A DNA stretch of 25,128 nt from contig JAUJNJ010000083.1 of NCBI GenBank assembly GCA_030448225.1, forward strand, positions 1 to 25,128, written 5' to 3'. The first letter of the stretch is position 1, and every line of letters starts with the position of its first letter. Shown here piece after piece: positions 23,801 to 25,128 of this stretch. A model generated the notes under the pieces. It searched no databases, was not told the origin of the DNA, and saw only the letters and a list, made by a program, of their open reading frames with translations. The position numbers and the translations under genes were made by a program. Source of the DNA: Phycisphaerae bacterium (GTDB lineage: Bacteria > Planctomycetota > Phycisphaerae > Tepidisphaerales > Tepidisphaeraceae).

Positions 23801-25128
23801 GTCGCGCGGAGCTTTTCCTCCTTGTTGAGCGCGCGGTCGGTGTCGACGTTCTTCGTCGCGTCGAGCGGGCCGCGGGCCTGGTCGAGCCGGCGGATCGCCT
23901 TCTCGATCGCCTCCATCAGGCTCTTGGCACGGGCGGCGTTGGCCTCCTCGGCGTAGCTCTTGCTCTTGTCGCGCTGGACGACGAGCGTCTGCTTGTCGGT
24001 GGCGACCGTCTGCGGGTCGGGGTCGCGGTTGTCGGTGGCCTCGAGCCAGTAGGTGATGCGCTCGCCCTTCGTCAGCGTCTGCCGCGCGAGGTGCCCCGGG
24101 ACCGAGAGGAGGTACTGCCCGCCGGTCTTGCGGCGGTCGCCGGGGGCCAGCTTCACGTCGTGGCCGGTGGCGGCGGCGCCGTCGACCTGCACCATCGCGC
24201 GGACCCGGGCGACGCCGAAGTCGTCGGCGGCGGTGAAGACGACCGGGACGTCGTCGTCGGCGCGGACGGTGATCTCCTGCGGCGGGGAGGTGATCGCGAT
24301 CGTCGGCACGGCGTCGAACTTCGCGACGATCGGGCGGGGCTGGTTGTCCTGGTTCGTCAGGCCGTGCGCATTGGCGAGGTCGATGCGGTAGGTGCCGCTG
24401 CTGACGACGCGAATCGCCGACTCGTACCGCCGCTCGGCGCCGGCGACGGGCGTGAGGTCGGCGGTGCGCGTGCGGCCGCCCTCGGTGATCGTGAGCTTGC
24501 TCTTGGCGAGGTCGAGCGCGTCGCCGGCGTGGATCGTGAGCGTGACGTCGGTGCCCTGGAGGGCGTCGATCATGCCGTTCTTGTTCAGCTCCGTCCGCGC
24601 GTCCATGCCGGTGTAGGCCGGGTAGTCGTAGCGGAGGTCGAGCTGCGCGACGGACGGGCGGGGGTGGACGATCGCGGTGTGCCACTGGGATTGGCCGCGG
24701 TCGGTCGTGGCCATGTAGCGGAAGCTCTGGCGCAGGTCGGCGAGCGTCGCGGCGAACTCGCGGGGGCCGGTCTGCTTCAGGTCGACGTTCTGCGTCTGGC
24801 CGGCGTCGTAGCGGATCGTGACGGCGGCGGTCTTCGAATCGCGGTCGGGGCCGGAGCGGTGGTTGACGCGGACCGTGACGGGGAGCGAGTCGCCGGCGGC
24901 GAGCGTGACGTCGCCGGGCGCGAGGGCGACGTCGGCCAGCGCGGCGGGGAGCGTGTTCTTCCACGGCATCAGCAGGCGGTAGACGCCGCCGAGCAGGCGC
25001 TCGCGCGGCATGACGACCGCGAGGACGATCCAGAGCAGCAGCACCGGCGCGAGGCAGATCGCCCACCACTTGATCGAGGCGGACGGGACGACGGATTCCA
25101 CCTTCACGGCGGCCGCGTCCTGCTCGTC
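20874..25128 (-). CDS. Large DUF4175-like transmembrane coiled-coil protein (5' end outside window)
   Basis: The frame is open to the window edge, so the true start lies beyond 25128; more than 1,400 residues are inside. Near the N-terminus a membrane segment (WWAICLAPVLLLWIVLAVV) is followed by RLLMPWKNTLPAA. Extracytoplasmic beta-rich domains with LDLRYDYPAYTGMD and PPQEITVRADDDVPVVFTA come next. From about 23900 downward it becomes a very long Ala/Gln/Glu/Lys coiled coil (ELNEELQQFQQKQAE and similar), then a Gly/Glu/Gln-rich tail (PGEGEGQGEGEG) and a conserved end (DWVKLGPVMQQELLNAAQQ, YYVRIARINGEG). About five indels between 22290 and 21830 break the frame. The layout matches DUF4175-type proteins of planctomycetes; function unknown, possibly envelope-spanning scaffolding. 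Confidence 0.78.

Overview
This 25.1 kb window is very GC-rich. It reads like a piece of a Planctomycetota genome, plausibly a Phycisphaerae-type lineage. That placement is inferred from the right-hand genes (a very long coiled-coil transmembrane protein of DUF4175 type beside a secreted squalene-cyclase-like toroid protein, and a BBP2/OmpL-like porin) and from several families of intergenic inverted repeats. No 16S or other marker gene is present to prove it.

Left half (1-10860, all + strand): a compact purine/ureide catabolic operon. In order it holds the tail of an unknown gene, a truncated class I glutamine amidotransferase, (S)-ureidoglycine aminohydrolase, a ketol-acid-reductoisomerase (IlvC)-like protein, allantoate amidohydrolase, OHCU decarboxylase, urate oxidase, 5-hydroxyisourate hydrolase, allantoinase, and the two subunits of xanthine dehydrogenase. 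Together they cover xanthine -> urate -> HIU -> OHCU -> (S)-allantoin -> allantoate -> ureidoglycine -> ureidoglycolate. Genes are tightly spaced, several with 4-bp GTGA overlaps. No recognised ureidoglycolate lyase, AllD-type dehydrogenase or ureidoglycine-glyoxylate aminotransferase is visible. The IlvC-like protein sits exactly where that step is missing, and it has lost the catalytic lysine and two metal-binding glutamates of true KARI. It is the best candidate here for an undescribed enzyme.

Middle (10861-16677): a minus-strand NlpC/P60 cell-wall hydrolase lipoprotein diverges from a plus-strand outer-membrane porin. A repeat-rich gap follows, then a two-gene unit of an APH-family small-molecule kinase (interrupted by one in-frame amber codon) and an enolase paralogue. 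The paralogue keeps all metal ligands but has alanine at the conserved active-site histidine.

Right part (16678-25128): a ~470-bp non-coding element bounded by ~70-nt inverted repeats, then four minus-strand genes: a uronate-isomerase-like amidohydrolase, a secreted SGNH hydrolase, the toroid protein, and the DUF4175-like protein that runs off the window.

Quality caveat: xdhA, xdhB, the NlpC/P60 gene, the porin and the DUF4175-like gene all contain clusters of 1-2 base indels, often in compensating pairs, while conserved motifs remain intact in alternating frames. This looks more like residual sequencing/assembly error than gene decay. Exact protein sequences in those stretches should not be trusted.
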